In this document: positions 7,999 through 16,982 of the stretch, one piece after another
Layout of the letters: each line of letters begins with the position of its first letter
Position numbering within the stretch: the stretch's first letter is position 1
Assembly: GCF_000169335.1 (NCBI RefSeq)
Contig: NZ_AAXW01000004.1
Coordinates: 155,327 to 219,326 of the forward strand
Length of the DNA stretch: 64,000 nt
Origin: Crocosphaera chwakensis CCY0110
Lineage (GTDB): Bacteria; Cyanobacteriota; Cyanobacteriia; Cyanobacteriales; Microcystaceae
Direction: 5' to 3'
The notes under the pieces: model-generated
Told to the model about the DNA's origin: nothing
What the model saw: only the letters and a program-made list of their open reading frames with translations
The model's database searches: none
Position numbers and translations under genes: made by a program

Positions 7999-8631
7999 AT
8001 GCGAGTTAAAATTTGTGGGATAACTCAAGCTCAGCAAGGGCAAGCGATCGCAGCCTTGGGAGCTACTGCTTTAGGGTTTATTTGTGTGGAGCGATCGCCT
8101 CGTTACGTGGATGCTCAACACATTCAGCAAATTATTCAAACCCTACCAACAACAGTTGATCGCATCGGCGTTTTTGCTAATGCTAGTTTAACAGATATTG
8201 AAGGGGTTTTAGGGATAGCTCAATTAACGGGAATACAACTTCATGGAGACGAACCCCCTGAATTTTGCGCTCAAGTCAAACAATTATTTCCTCACCTGGA
8301 AATTATTAAGGCATTTAGAGTTAACACGGTAGAATCTTTGTCCCCTATCTCTGAATATGTGGAGATGATTGATACATTGCTTTTAGATGCTTATCATCCT
8401 CAACAGTTAGGAGGAACAGGTAAAACTTTAAATTGGGATATGTTGGACAAATTTCGCCCTGCTCAACCTTGGTTTTTGGCCGGCGGATTAACTGCTGATA
8501 ATATTTTACAAGCTCTCGATAGTTTAACGCCGGATGGTATTGATTTATCCAGTGGGGTTGAGCGATCGCCTGGGGATAAAGATATTCCTAAAGTAACTCA
8601 ATTATTAAACAATTTAAGTAAGATAAACTGA
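7999..8631 (+). CDS. trpF: Phosphoribosylanthranilate isomerase
   Basis: 210 residues, the usual length of a single-domain TrpF. The TIM-barrel signatures are intact: VKICGIT at the start (catalytic Cys), FICVERSPRYV, GVFAN, QLHGDE, LLDAYHPQQLGGTGKTLNW (catalytic Asp and phosphate loop), FLAGGLTADNI and GIDLSSGVERSPGDKD. It converts N-(5-phosphoribosyl)anthranilate to CdRP in tryptophan synthesis. TTAGGAGTTAGGGAGA before the ATG supplies the ribosome binding site. It stands alone, as trp genes in cyanobacteria are typically scattered. Three HIP1 octamers lie inside. Confidence 0.96.
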   Translation: MRVKICGITQAQQGQAIAALGATALGFICVERSPRYVDAQHIQQIIQTLPTTVDRIGVFANASLTDIEGVLGIAQLTGIQLHGDEPPEFCAQVKQLFPHLEIIKAFRVNTVESLSPISEYVEMIDTLLLDAYHPQQLGGTGKTLNWDMLDKFRPAQPWFLAGGLTADNILQALDSLTPDGIDLSSGVERSPGDKDIPKVTQLLNNLSKIN

Positions 8632-8944
8632 GAAACTACCTTAATCACTTCTCTTGTTTGTTACAAAAAACTTCAAATATTAAATAATTACTAAGTTGGG
8701 TTAACAAAATTCATCTAAGTATATTAAAATTTAATTAAAAATAAAAATTCTATTGTATCTAGTTAGTTAACAAAAACTTACCAAAGATAATTGGCAACAG
8801 TTTCCATGTCTTATTGTCTGGGTTTTGTTCCTTAATCTAAAATCTAATTACTCAAAGAATATCTAAATACTGTTGCTTTTAATTTGTTAATAACTATTAT
8901 ATTTGTCTTACAAACGTCTCTCCAATAAAAGGAATAAAACAATT
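8632..8944. other. Intergenic region without recognised gene
   Basis: About 310 AT-rich bases between trpF and the glutamate dehydrogenase gene. GTTAACAAAA occurs twice (8699 and 8766 area). I see no tRNA, riboswitch, NtcA site or credible small ORF. The dehydrogenase promoter must lie here but no clear -35/-10 pair stands out. Confidence 0.5.
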
Positions 8945-10237
8945 ATGAATGGACTACTTGCTGATGCTAGTACGAGGCTGGAAAAAGCTTTAAAATATAC
9001 ATCAATTTCTGAGGATGCCAGTGAACGGTTAAAGCATCCTAAATCTAGTTTAAGTGTTTCGATTCCTGTAAGAATGGATGATGGTTCTTTACGGATTTTT
9101 CAAGGGTATCGAGTGCGTTACGACGACACAAGAGGGCCGGGAAAAGGGGGGGTTCGTTATCATCCCAATGTGAGCATGGATGAAGTACAATCTTTAGCCT
9201 TTTGGATGACGTTTAAATGTGCTTTATTAAACTTACCTTTTGGGGGAGCAAAAGGGGGAATTACCCTTAACCCAAAGGAGTTATCAAAACAAGAATTAGA
9301 ACGGTTGAGTCGCGGTTATATTGAAGCGATCGCCGATTTTATTGGCCCTGATATTGACATCCTTGCACCTGATGTTTATACCAATCAAATGATTATGGGT
9401 TGGATGATGGACCAATATAGTATTATTCAGCGAAAAATTAGCCCAGGTGTTGTCACTGGTAAACCTTTAACTATGGGAGGTAGTCAAGGAAGAGATACAG
9501 CAACGGGAACGGGTGCTTATTATGTGATACAAACCATTCTTCCTAAGTTTGAATTAATACCAGAAAAGACAACAGTTGCGGTACAAGGGTTTGGAAAAGC
9601 TGGTTCTGTTGTAGCGGAATTATTAGCTAAATCAGGTTATAAAGTAGTAGCAGTCAGTGACTCAAAAGGAGGAATTTATACAGAAAATGGCTTAGATATT
9701 CTCAGCATCCGTAATTATAAAAAAGAACATCGAGGTATTACAGCTATTTATTGTGAAGATACCGTCTGCGATATTGGAGAACATGAAAATATTACGAATG
9801 AGCAGTTATTAGAATTGGATGTTGATGTTTTGATTCCGGCTGCTTTAGAAAATCAAATAACAGCAGAAAATTCTAATAATATCAAAGCAAAATTTATTTT
9901 TGAAGTTGCTAATGGTCCGATTACTTCTGCTGCTGATTCTATTTTAGATAAGAAAGGAATTTATGTTTTTCCTGATATTTTGATTAATGCTGGAGGGGTA
10001 ACAGTTAGTTATTTTGAATGGGTACAAAATCGCAGTGGTTTGTATTGGACAAGAACTGAAGTTAATGAACGAATGAAAGACAAAATGATGACAGAAGCGG
10101 AACAAGTTTGGGCGATCGCACAGAAAGATGGCGTTTCCATGCGAACCGCTGCTTATATTCATGCTTTAAATCGTTTAGGGGACGCATTGGATGCAAAAGG
10201 AACGAGAGATTATTATGTGAATGGTTCCCCTCATTAA
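8945..10237 (+). CDS. gdhA: Glutamate dehydrogenase (Glu/Leu/Phe/Val dehydrogenase family)
   Basis: 430 residues from ATG 8945 (AAAGGAA lies upstream); a TTG at 8903 would add 14 residues and is less likely. Hexameric GDH motifs: GPGKGGVRYHP (64-74), the substrate-lysine loop PFGGAKGGI (98-106) and catalytic Asp143 in GPDIDILAPD. The GRDTATGTG stretch precedes a Rossmann domain beginning VAVQGFGKAGS. It interconverts 2-oxoglutarate plus ammonium and glutamate. In cyanobacteria it is usually secondary to GS-GOGAT. The family also includes leucine and phenylalanine dehydrogenases, but length and motifs favour GDH. Coenzyme preference cannot be read. A rho-independent terminator follows. Confidence 0.9.
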   Translation: MNGLLADASTRLEKALKYTSISEDASERLKHPKSSLSVSIPVRMDDGSLRIFQGYRVRYDDTRGPGKGGVRYHPNVSMDEVQSLAFWMTFKCALLNLPFGGAKGGITLNPKELSKQELERLSRGYIEAIADFIGPDIDILAPDVYTNQMIMGWMMDQYSIIQRKISPGVVTGKPLTMGGSQGRDTATGTGAYYVIQTILPKFELIPEKTTVAVQGFGKAGSVVAELLAKSGYKVVAVSDSKGGIYTENGLDILSIRNYKKEHRGITAIYCEDTVCDIGEHENITNEQLLELDVDVLIPAALENQITAENSNNIKAKFIFEVANGPITSAADSILDKKGIYVFPDILINAGGVTVSYFEWVQNRSGLYWTRTEVNERMKDKMMTEAEQVWAIAQKDGVSMRTAAYIHALNRLGDALDAKGTRDYYVNGSPH

Positions 10238-10280
10238 GTGATTGAGATCAATTTGTCTTAACCCAAAAATAATTTATCAG

Positions 10281-10308
10281 TCTCCTTATCATCCATAAGG
10301 AGATTTTT
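10281..10308 (+). terminator. Rho-independent terminator of gdhA
   Basis: TCTCCTTAT (10281-10289) and ATAAGGAGA (10295-10303) form a perfect 9-bp stem with a 5-base loop, immediately followed by TTTTT. It separates gdhA from the next gene. Confidence 0.85.
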
Positions 10309-10382
10309 ATCATTTTTGGAGTCTTTTATCTAAAATGTTAATATGATAGTGATCAAATAGATCAAATACAGTTACAAAAATT

Positions 10383-11468
10383 ATGTCTAGTCATTATCCT
10401 AATCAAATAAAAAATTCTTCTTGGTTATTTTATGGTTTAATTTTTCCTATTGTTGTCTTAAATATTATCGTTTTTATTTTCGTATTTCAACAGTTTAAAA
10501 GTGTTTTTTATTCTTTTACTATTGCCAGTTTCTTAGCTTTATTATTACATCATCCTATTATTTTCTTAGAAAAGAAGTTAGGTTTAAGTAAACTGTATGC
10601 CATTTTATTAGTTTTTTTAAGCTTTACGTTGATATTTTCTGTAATCGGAATTATTTTAGTTCCTATTATTGTCATAAAATTTTCTGCATTGTTAAGTATC
10701 TTACCTGATTGGATTCAATCCACTAGCATTAAAATTAATAATATAAGTTATTGGTTTAATAGTAACAATTCTCTCGTTGATAGTCAGACAATTATCACTA
10801 AATTAACTGATAGTTTTCAGGATCAACTACAAAATTTTATTCAAGGATTTCCTAACTTTATTTTTGGGACAATTGGTAACTTATTAAGTATTTTTTTGAT
10901 AGCAGTTTTAACAATTTTTTTCTTATTTTATGGTAATTCATTTTTGAAAAATTGTTTGCATTCTTGGTTTTCTTCTGATGTTGGGGAAATGATACATAAA
11001 ACCCTTTATCGTAATTTTAATAGTTATCTTCTCAATCAAGTGGTCTTATCTACTGTGTTAACTATTGTTATGATTCCTACTTTATATCTATTAAAAGCTC
11101 CTTTTGCATTATTATTTGGGTTAACTATTGGCGCATTTGGTTTAGTTCCATTTGGGGCAACTTTAAGCATTTTAGCAGTGAGTATTATTTTATTTTTAGG
11201 TAATATTTGGATTGGTTTAAGAGTATTATTGGTTTTAATCATAATTGACCAGATTATTGAAAATATTTTACCCCCTCGTTTATTGGGTAAACTCACTGGA
11301 CTTAATCCTATTATCATTCTCTTTTCTGTTATGGTAGGGGCAACGTTAGGAGATTTTGTCGGGTTAATTACTGCTGTTCCCATTGCTGCAACGACAAAAA
11401 GTTTATTTAATCATTGGAGTCAATCAAACACACAAGAGTTAGAAAAGATTTTCTCTCAGTCTAGCTAA
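10383..11468 (+). CDS. AI-2E family (PerM-like) membrane transporter
   Basis: 361 residues. Paired N-terminal helices (about 15-35 and 40-60) are followed by a large polar segment (about 95-160) and then at least five helices. The family signature is in the C-terminal half: KAPFALLFGLTIGAFGLVPFGATLSI, then DQIIENILPPRLLGKLTGLNPIIIL and VGATLGDFVGLITAVPIAA. Family members include the AI-2 exporter TqsA, Na+/H+ antiporters and permeases of unknown substrate, so transport of a quorum signal should not be assumed. It is a single gene bounded by a terminator upstream. Confidence 0.85.
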   Translation: MSSHYPNQIKNSSWLFYGLIFPIVVLNIIVFIFVFQQFKSVFYSFTIASFLALLLHHPIIFLEKKLGLSKLYAILLVFLSFTLIFSVIGIILVPIIVIKFSALLSILPDWIQSTSIKINNISYWFNSNNSLVDSQTIITKLTDSFQDQLQNFIQGFPNFIFGTIGNLLSIFLIAVLTIFFLFYGNSFLKNCLHSWFSSDVGEMIHKTLYRNFNSYLLNQVVLSTVLTIVMIPTLYLLKAPFALLFGLTIGAFGLVPFGATLSILAVSIILFLGNIWIGLRVLLVLIIIDQIIENILPPRLLGKLTGLNPIIILFSVMVGATLGDFVGLITAVPIAATTKSLFNHWSQSNTQELEKIFSQSS

Positions 11469-11896
11469 TAGTTGATGAAATTAAATTGGCATAAAATAAG
11501 CGAATATAAACTCAGAAACGACTTAATCATCATCACCACTTATTAAAAATGTTGATTTTTTAGTCAACTCAGATTCTCAAAGCTTGATCTTACCAGCTTT
11601 TCCTAATTCTTGTCACCCCGTCAACTTATTTTGTTTTCTGATTTTGTTCATTAATAGTTGTTGCAATATATCCGGAAGGATAGTTAGGAAAAGGGACAAT
11701 ATCAGCAATAATAAAAACAATCGCAGCAGCCAGCATGAATCTAACAAAAACAGTCATAATAATAAGTTCCAACTTAGCTATTTTTATACTATCTCAGGAA
11801 TATGACCTTATGATCTTCACCTAATAGGGTTAAACTTCGATAACTATTGAAGAAAACTGAGTGTGAATAAAGTTTCGAGGATAATCATTCAATTTC
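11469..11896. other. Intergenic region with a possible small minus-strand gene
   Basis: About 430 bases between the AI-2E-type gene and the TspO-like gene, which converge. A hairpin-like TTGATTTTTTAGTCAA lies near 11552. The only coding candidate is the minus-strand 43-codon ORF at 11626-11757, described separately. The plus-strand ORF across the same bases (11584-11805) looks random in composition. Confidence 0.5.
11626..11757 (-). CDS. Possible small hydrophobic protein (43 aa)
   Basis: Short ORF with ATG at 11757 and TAA at 11626. Residues 2-21 form a plausible membrane helix (VRFMLAAAIVFIIADIVPF), followed by a Pro/Tyr-containing polar tail ending in NEQNQKTK. The composition is more protein-like than the overlapping plus-strand ORF. 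A GGA lies about 12 bases before the start, so translation signals are weak. Function unknown; conservation would decide whether it is real. Confidence 0.35.
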   Translation of the reverse strand: MTVFVRFMLAAAIVFIIADIVPFPNYPSGYIATTINEQNQKTK

Positions 11897-12622
11897 TTAC
11901 TTTAACGGATACCAAGGTTCACACCCATTTAACCGCCAAATACTATAAACGAGAACACAAGCAACAGTAATCCAAATAACCGACGGAACCAGTAATAAAC
12001 CAGCTAATAAAACAGTTTGCCAATAAAAAACAGTGACAACAATAGCTGATAACCAAGGTCCCATAATCACCACTGGAACAGCTACGCCTAATCTTCCTTC
12101 AACTGTGAAAATAGTATTCCAAGTGTCTCCCAGTGCTAAGTGAATGACAAAGACAATTAAGGGAACAGCTAGAAAATTTTCACCAACGGCTTGCCAAACT
12201 AAGACAGAAGAAATTACCCGTAACACGCCAATGGTCATCCAAATAATAGGAAATGCCAAGGGAGGAGGGGCCCAGTTGGGTCGAATGACTTGCTGATATC
12301 TTCCACTACTGCGAGTATTGTCTAAGGGAGAAAACAGCCGAGAACGGAGGGTCAGCACTGCGAAAAAGACACTGGCGATCGCTGTTGGCAACCAACTTGG
12401 AATATTATCTAGTACCAGTTGGCTAACCACCCATTCCATTCCAGACAAAGCCAACACCATTAAGCCAATTTGTACGACTGTACCACCTAGATAAATTAAT
12501 AAAGCTTTACTATCAAATTCTTGAGTATTGATATTTAAAGCATTTGATGGTGATGGGTTTTTTATTCCCATCACAGAATTGACCACATTGTTAAGTCTAT
12601 TGGTTGACTTTGATTGACTCAT
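11897..12622 (-). CDS. TspO/MBR-related membrane protein
   Basis: 241 residues with an N-terminal polar extension and five to six membrane helices. NWAPPPLAFPIIWMTIGVLR (about residues 115-135) and LALGDTWNTIF (about 162-172) resemble the core of the TspO/tryptophan-rich sensory protein family, in which Trp and Pro residues line a porphyrin/sterol pocket. The protein is longer than classical TspO (about 160 aa) and belongs to the extended cyanobacterial form. TspO proteins have been linked to tetrapyrrole or stress signalling. It lies 30 bases downstream of the next minus-strand gene, so the two may be co-transcribed. Confidence 0.7.
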   Translation of the reverse strand: MSQSKSTNRLNNVVNSVMGIKNPSPSNALNINTQEFDSKALLIYLGGTVVQIGLMVLALSGMEWVVSQLVLDNIPSWLPTAIASVFFAVLTLRSRLFSPLDNTRSSGRYQQVIRPNWAPPPLAFPIIWMTIGVLRVISSVLVWQAVGENFLAVPLIVFVIHLALGDTWNTIFTVEGRLGVAVPVVIMGPWLSAIVVTVFYWQTVLLAGLLLVPSVIWITVACVLVYSIWRLNGCEPWYPLK

Positions 12623-12652
12623 TTTCCTCCGTAACTTCTTTGTTTTATCACT

Positions 12653-13570
12653 TTATAAGTAACGTTTATTCGGATCAACAGGAATAAATACCTTAGACTT
12701 CCGTAGATATTTCCAGGCAATACCATCAGGATCTTTACTCTGACTCCATTCTGCAAAACTGGCATCCCTTTTACGACGGCCAATGGTGCTGGGTGTTATA
12801 TCGAGTCGCTTGGCTAAATCGGATTGAATAAGGGTAAATTGCTCTTTTTTCTCGGTATCAGTAGAGGTGTCTTGACTTTGATCTTTGGTATCCGTTACTG
12901 ATAGAGTTTTGTCAGTGGGAGACGCAGGAGTTGATGATGTTGGTGAGGGGGAAGAAGCAGAAGGTTCCTGACTTGGTTGATTGTGCTGTTCTCGTTCTTC
13001 TTTAATAGCAGCTAATTGAGCAAAAGGACTAGATAGAGACGAGTTAGAGGGGGAGGAAGAAACTTCCGAAGATGAAGATTCAACCTTATTGCTTTGAGGA
13101 ATATCAATATCATCCTCATCATCATCATCCATATCAAACGCTTCAGGTTCTTCTGGTTCTGCTGCCAGTGGTTCACTATCGTCTAGAATACTACCTAATG
13201 TGCTGGCTGTAATGAAATAATATACCTTTCCCTGTTCTGGTAACTCCCTAGAAGTTGCACTAAATTCTTCAGCCTTTCTAGCCAAAAAACGTTTCGCACT
13301 ACCTGCACTTAAATTGGCTTTGAGGGATAAGTCCATTGCAGTGATTTGTCCCTGATTTTCTTTGAGTAACTGATTAAAAATTGGGTTAATCTTTGCACTC
13401 CACTGTTGCCATTGATAATTGTCCACCAGTTTCCAGACAATAATCAAGGCAATAAATCCTAATACCCACATCCAAGCCTTGTACAGAAGGACGATCACCG
13501 CAGCAAGGGGAAGGATTAGGATTAAAAAGGCGGCCGGGGTTGGATTACCATCGAATACTTTTCCAGTCAT
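12653..13570 (-). CDS. Cyanobacterial membrane-anchored protein of unknown function
   Basis: 305 residues, not recognised as a named family. Two membrane helices lie near residues 14-50. A small helical domain follows (about 75-110: MDLSLKANLSAGSAKRFLARK). A long acidic, Ser/Pro/Thr-rich linker (about 130-235, with runs such as DMDDDDEDDIDI) leads to a C-terminal domain: TLIQSDLAKRLDITPSTIGRRKR looks like a helix-turn-helix. The final FAEWSQSKDPDGIAWKYL resembles a cyanobacterial tail motif. It could be a membrane-tethered regulator or organiser; this is inference. The TspO-like gene follows closely. Confidence 0.65.
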   Translation of the reverse strand: MTGKVFDGNPTPAAFLILILPLAAVIVLLYKAWMWVLGFIALIIVWKLVDNYQWQQWSAKINPIFNQLLKENQGQITAMDLSLKANLSAGSAKRFLARKAEEFSATSRELPEQGKVYYFITASTLGSILDDSEPLAAEPEEPEAFDMDDDDEDDIDIPQSNKVESSSSEVSSSPSNSSLSSPFAQLAAIKEEREQHNQPSQEPSASSPSPTSSTPASPTDKTLSVTDTKDQSQDTSTDTEKKEQFTLIQSDLAKRLDITPSTIGRRKRDASFAEWSQSKDPDGIAWKYLRKSKVFIPVDPNKRYL

Positions 13571-13691
13571 AATTTCTGGTGTTCTCTAGAAATAATTGGT
13601 AAAACTGATGTTATTATGCACTACTGCTTCACCATTTATAAATATATTATTGTCAAAGAACTCTATATTATCAGGATTTGGTCTTTTTATC

Positions 13692-13889
13692 CTAGAAACG
13701 GCGTGTGGCAGAAATACCATAAAAAATCCCCAAGAAAATCGAAATGGTCATCAAAAGTAAAATAACGCTTCCTGGAATAAAACCTAAGATACCTAGTCCC
13801 CTCAAAATATAGGTGGTTAGGGTGATTAGCACAGCTATCATCATAGCTAAGGTAATAGGGGAAAGTTTGGACGAAGTTGATTTACTCAT
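13692..13889 (-). CDS. Small two-helix membrane protein
   Basis: 65 residues from the second of two nearby ATGs (13889; the first at 13895 adds two residues). After a Ser/Lys-rich start come two hydrophobic helices (about 10-31 and 36-58) and a C-terminal ATRRF. This layout is common among conserved cyanobacterial proteins of unknown function. It lies between two larger minus-strand genes with about 100-base gaps, so it may be a separate unit. No ribosome binding site stands out. Confidence 0.6.
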   Translation of the reverse strand: MSKSTSSKLSPITLAMMIAVLITLTTYILRGLGILGFIPGSVILLLMTISIFLGIFYGISATRRF

Positions 13890-13994
13890 TAGCATTTAGG
13901 GGTTAAACTCACAGCGGAGATATTTGGGGAGATCACTACGATAACAAGTAATTCAAAACTCCCGAAACTGCTCTCCAATAAAATTTAATAAGTC

Positions 13995-16178
13995 TTATTT
14001 ATCAGCATATTTTTGTAATAATTGAGAAATTTCTGGGTTATAGATTCGTAAGTAATTCCAATAATTGCCAAATACTGATTCTACATAACCTTTGGTTTCT
14101 CGAAAGGGTATTTTTTCTACAAACACATCAGGATCACTGACTCGATATTGTTTCATCCATTTTGATACATTACCTGGTCCTGCGTTGTAACTGGCGATCG
14201 CTAATAAAGAGTTATTACTATATTCAGAATGGGTATAATTTAAGTACCAAGTTCCTAGATTAATGTTATCGTTAGGATTAGTTAAAGAATAGTCTTTTAA
14301 ATTAATTTTATCAGCTACCCATTCCCCTGTTGCTGGCATCACCTGCATTAATCCTGTTGCTCCAACCGGCGACTTTATTTCTGGTTCAAAACGGGATTCT
14401 TGACGCATTAAAGAGGTCACTAAAAGGGGATTTAATTGACGACGACCCGACCATTCGATGATAGTGTTATAGAAAGGAAAAGGGAATAAAGCGTGCCAAT
14501 ATTTTTCTGTTTGTCTGAGTTGTTCCCATTCTTTTTCTTGGTTAGGATCATCTTTATTCTGAAGATACCAAACTTGATTAATGCCTTGAAGATTTTTACC
14601 TTGAACTAACTTTAATAACGCATCCGTAAACCCTTCATTAACGGTTAAAGTTTCGCGATCGCCCATTTCTGCTTGAAATAAAGTAATCGCATCTTCATCT
14701 TCTCCCAAACGATACAACTCCTTAAACATTTCTGAACCCGCAGGGGGAAGAGGACGAGTATTAGATTTGTTCACTTGGGGTAACATTTGACGAATATTGT
14801 TAAAGTTTCCCACATTCCAGCCTAACTGTACGGCCGATCGCCAAGCATAGTATGATTCAGGATGACTGGCCACCACGTGTTCAAAAGCGGATTGAGAATC
14901 TTCTATTCTCCCTAACTTTTGCGCCCATTTTCCGACCCAAAAAGCTGCTTTCGGGGCAATGGAACTCTCAGGGTTATTGGTGGTGATGGGTTGGGCCCAA
15001 GTCCAGGCTTTTAGCGCGTCTCCTTTTTCGGCTGCTTCTTGGGCAACTTGCCAACGATATTCCGCCGTTGCATCCGAGTTGGGATATTTGGATAAAAGGG
15101 TTTGACGTACCTTAGCTGCTTCTGCTTTCCTATTCAACTTATCAAGCAACGCAGCTTTATCTAGAAGGGCTTCTGGAGCTTGTTCGGGGAATTTTTGGAT
15201 AATTTCGTCAAAATAAGTAATTGCGGTCTGTGGTGGAGATAATTGAGCCAATCGTTTTAAACCTAGGGCGGTTTCTTCTGCTTTGGGGAAACCGAACATT
15301 AACTGGCGATAGGCAGCAATCACCGTTTCTTTATTTTCCCCTGGGGGTTGGACTTGTTGTCCCCTAGCAATGCGATAGTAATTTTGGGGGGTTTTGTCCG
15401 CTTTTTTGTAAGCTATAGCCCCTTTATAAAAGTCATTAACTTCCCAGTAACCGTCGGCGATCACTTGCCAGTCTTCGGGGGTAAGTTCGCCTGCATATTC
15501 GTCTACTAAGCGATCGCGGATAGCATTGGTTTGGGGTTCATTGGCTGCATATTTAGCTAACAATAATAATAATTTTGGTTGTTTCGGGTTTTCTTTTAAC
15601 TGTTCACGAATCACCGTTTGAATACTGGGATGTTGGGGAAATTTTTCTATGGCTTGATCCCAGTAACTTGCGTCATATTTTCCCAGTTGATATAAAGCTT
15701 CAGCAGAAGCTAAAGAGTCGGGATAGGTTTCTATCAATTCTTGCCAAGTTTCTTGAGCTAATTCCGTCTCATTGGTTAATTCATAGCCTCTACCCCGTTT
15801 GAGGAGAATATAGGGAACTAAGGTCGGATATTCATTTTCTAAGCCTTCTAGTTGCCTTAATGCTGGGCCGCCTTCGTATTCTTCGAGGAGATCATTAGCC
15901 AGTAAATAACGGGCCCGACTTCTTTCGAGGGAGAGGGTTTCAGAAGAAGCGATCGCTTGTAGTTGTTCTCTGCGTTGTTGGGCAGGAATTTCTGCTAATG
16001 TGAAGACCACCGAAGGTTTGTTAATGTCTTCTTTGAGAGCAGTTTCAATTTTAGCCTGTTGTCTTTGTTCGAGCCATTCTATAACTCTTGGGGTGACAAC
16101 AACTGTGCTGATAGCACCGACTAATAAGATACTAGAAGCAATAACAAGCGGACGTTTATCTTTAAGTGGCTTAAGCAT
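13995..16178 (-). CDS. Soluble-type lytic transglycosylase with TPR-like repeats
   Basis: 727 residues from ATG 16178, chosen over an upstream GTG (16193) because GGGAA lies five bases before it. One N-terminal membrane/signal-anchor helix (about 15-33) is followed by some 500 residues of helical TPR-like repeats, as in the Slt70 superhelix. The C-terminal SLT domain has RQESRFEPEI (catalytic Glu), GATGLMQVMPATG and ASYNAGPGNVSKW. It cleaves the MurNAc-GlcNAc bond of peptidoglycan with 1,6-anhydro product formation and acts in the periplasm. The neighbouring small genes do not suggest a specific pathway. Confidence 0.92.
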   Translation of the reverse strand: MLKPLKDKRPLVIASSILLVGAISTVVVTPRVIEWLEQRQQAKIETALKEDINKPSVVFTLAEIPAQQRREQLQAIASSETLSLERSRARYLLANDLLEEYEGGPALRQLEGLENEYPTLVPYILLKRGRGYELTNETELAQETWQELIETYPDSLASAEALYQLGKYDASYWDQAIEKFPQHPSIQTVIREQLKENPKQPKLLLLLAKYAANEPQTNAIRDRLVDEYAGELTPEDWQVIADGYWEVNDFYKGAIAYKKADKTPQNYYRIARGQQVQPPGENKETVIAAYRQLMFGFPKAEETALGLKRLAQLSPPQTAITYFDEIIQKFPEQAPEALLDKAALLDKLNRKAEAAKVRQTLLSKYPNSDATAEYRWQVAQEAAEKGDALKAWTWAQPITTNNPESSIAPKAAFWVGKWAQKLGRIEDSQSAFEHVVASHPESYYAWRSAVQLGWNVGNFNNIRQMLPQVNKSNTRPLPPAGSEMFKELYRLGEDEDAITLFQAEMGDRETLTVNEGFTDALLKLVQGKNLQGINQVWYLQNKDDPNQEKEWEQLRQTEKYWHALFPFPFYNTIIEWSGRRQLNPLLVTSLMRQESRFEPEIKSPVGATGLMQVMPATGEWVADKINLKDYSLTNPNDNINLGTWYLNYTHSEYSNNSLLAIASYNAGPGNVSKWMKQYRVSDPDVFVEKIPFRETKGYVESVFGNYWNYLRIYNPEISQLLQKYADK

Positions 16179-16226
16179 TTCATTCCCGCACACAACAATT
16201 TTAAAGATACATTATACCGCTAGGTG

Positions 16227-16643
16227 TTATCTAGGTACATTGGGATATAATCGATCAATTTCTTGCTGTTGCAGGAGTCGTTGATCGATGAGAGCATCTT
16301 GTTGGTTGAGGGTTTCAATTTGTTCAAGATACTGACCACAGTTGTTATTAATGGCTGGAGGAGGAGTGGTAATAGTACGCTCTAAACAAGCTCTTTCGGT
16401 GCGTTCTCGGTGGAAATGCTGCAAAATCTTTTCAGGGGTCTGAAAATACAATTGACGATTATGACGCATATTTTCGCGGTGAATTTCTGCATCACAGTCT
16501 ACTGCACCAGCAATACATTGTCTGGGAGGAACAGAAATATTCGGACCAATATTTTGTAGTTGAGCGTTAGCTTTGACTGGGACTAATAAACTCAGTCCTG
16601 TGGTTGCTAACGATATCAAAATAAGACTAGGATTCAGTTTCAT
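16227..16643 (-). CDS. Secreted or periplasmic protein of unknown function
   Basis: 138 residues from ATG 16643; GGAG eight bases upstream supports this start over one 18 bases earlier. Residues 1-27 are a signal peptide (basic start, hydrophobic core, cleavage near VKANA-Q). The mature part is Gln/Arg/Glu-rich with cysteines in CIAGAVDC and later (ERACLE, NNCGQYLE), which could form disulfides. Helical segments carry NRQLYFQTPEKILQHFHRERTER. It lies 48 bases from the transglycosylase gene and is transcribed in the same direction, so a cell-envelope role is possible. No family recognised. Confidence 0.65.
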   Translation of the reverse strand: MKLNPSLILISLATTGLSLLVPVKANAQLQNIGPNISVPPRQCIAGAVDCDAEIHRENMRHNRQLYFQTPEKILQHFHRERTERACLERTITTPPPAINNNCGQYLEQIETLNQQDALIDQRLLQQQEIDRLYPNVPR

Positions 16644-16980
16644 AGCATTATCTCCTAACATTCAAGATTAATCACAAAAATAATTGAGGTTATCGAAGTA
16701 ATAGGGTCTAAAATCTGGCTTTTTAAAGCGAAAAGTTTTTGAGAGAAGGCTTAAATCCTCGTCACAAAAACAACTTCTGTTCGATAGAGCCGGAGCGAAG
16801 CGAGGAACTTCTGACTTCTAACTTCTTTATCTCTGTGTTAATTCATCGTTCTAATTTTATCAAGGTCGGATAATCTATTTAGTTCATTGAGTCTATATTT
16901 TTAACAGGGAATAGTGAATTATACTTCTGAGTTCTGACTTCAAACTTCTGTGCGATAGCGCCGGAACGAAGTGAGAAACT
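16644..16980. other. Intergenic region with a repeated 38-base unit
   Basis: About 340 bases between two minus-strand genes. No coding candidate. It contains two copies of a GCCGGA-CGAAG-type unit, at 16774-16812 and 16945-16982. Between and around them are several CTTCTGACTTCT-type motifs, also seen near 32440. I looked here for a template repeat matching the variable region of the next gene and saw none. Confidence 0.5.
16774..16812 (+). repeat. Dispersed repeat, copy 1
   Basis: CTTCTGTTCGATAGAGCCGG followed by AGCGAAGCGAGGAACTTCT. It matches the copy at 16945-16982 at all but five or six positions. The GAGCGAAGCGAG core is partly self-complementary. It looks like a small dispersed intergenic repeat. 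Confidence 0.6.
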
Positions 16981-16982
16981 TC
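16945..16982 (+). repeat. Dispersed repeat, copy 2
   Basis: CTTCTGTGCGATAGCGCCGG followed by AACGAAGTGAGAAACTTC. It abuts and overlaps the stop codon of the minus-strand gene that begins at 16981, so it lies directly downstream of the candidate variable region. Confidence 0.6.

Noticed and set aside
11584..11805. 73-codon plus-strand ORF
   Set aside because: Asn/Ser-rich artefact of the complementary strand; the minus-strand 43-aa ORF is more protein-like.
16662..16980. DGR template repeat or reverse transcriptase near the candidate variable region
   Set aside because: No sequence similar to the RGGSW-GFRVV coding block and no reverse transcriptase motif anywhere in the window.
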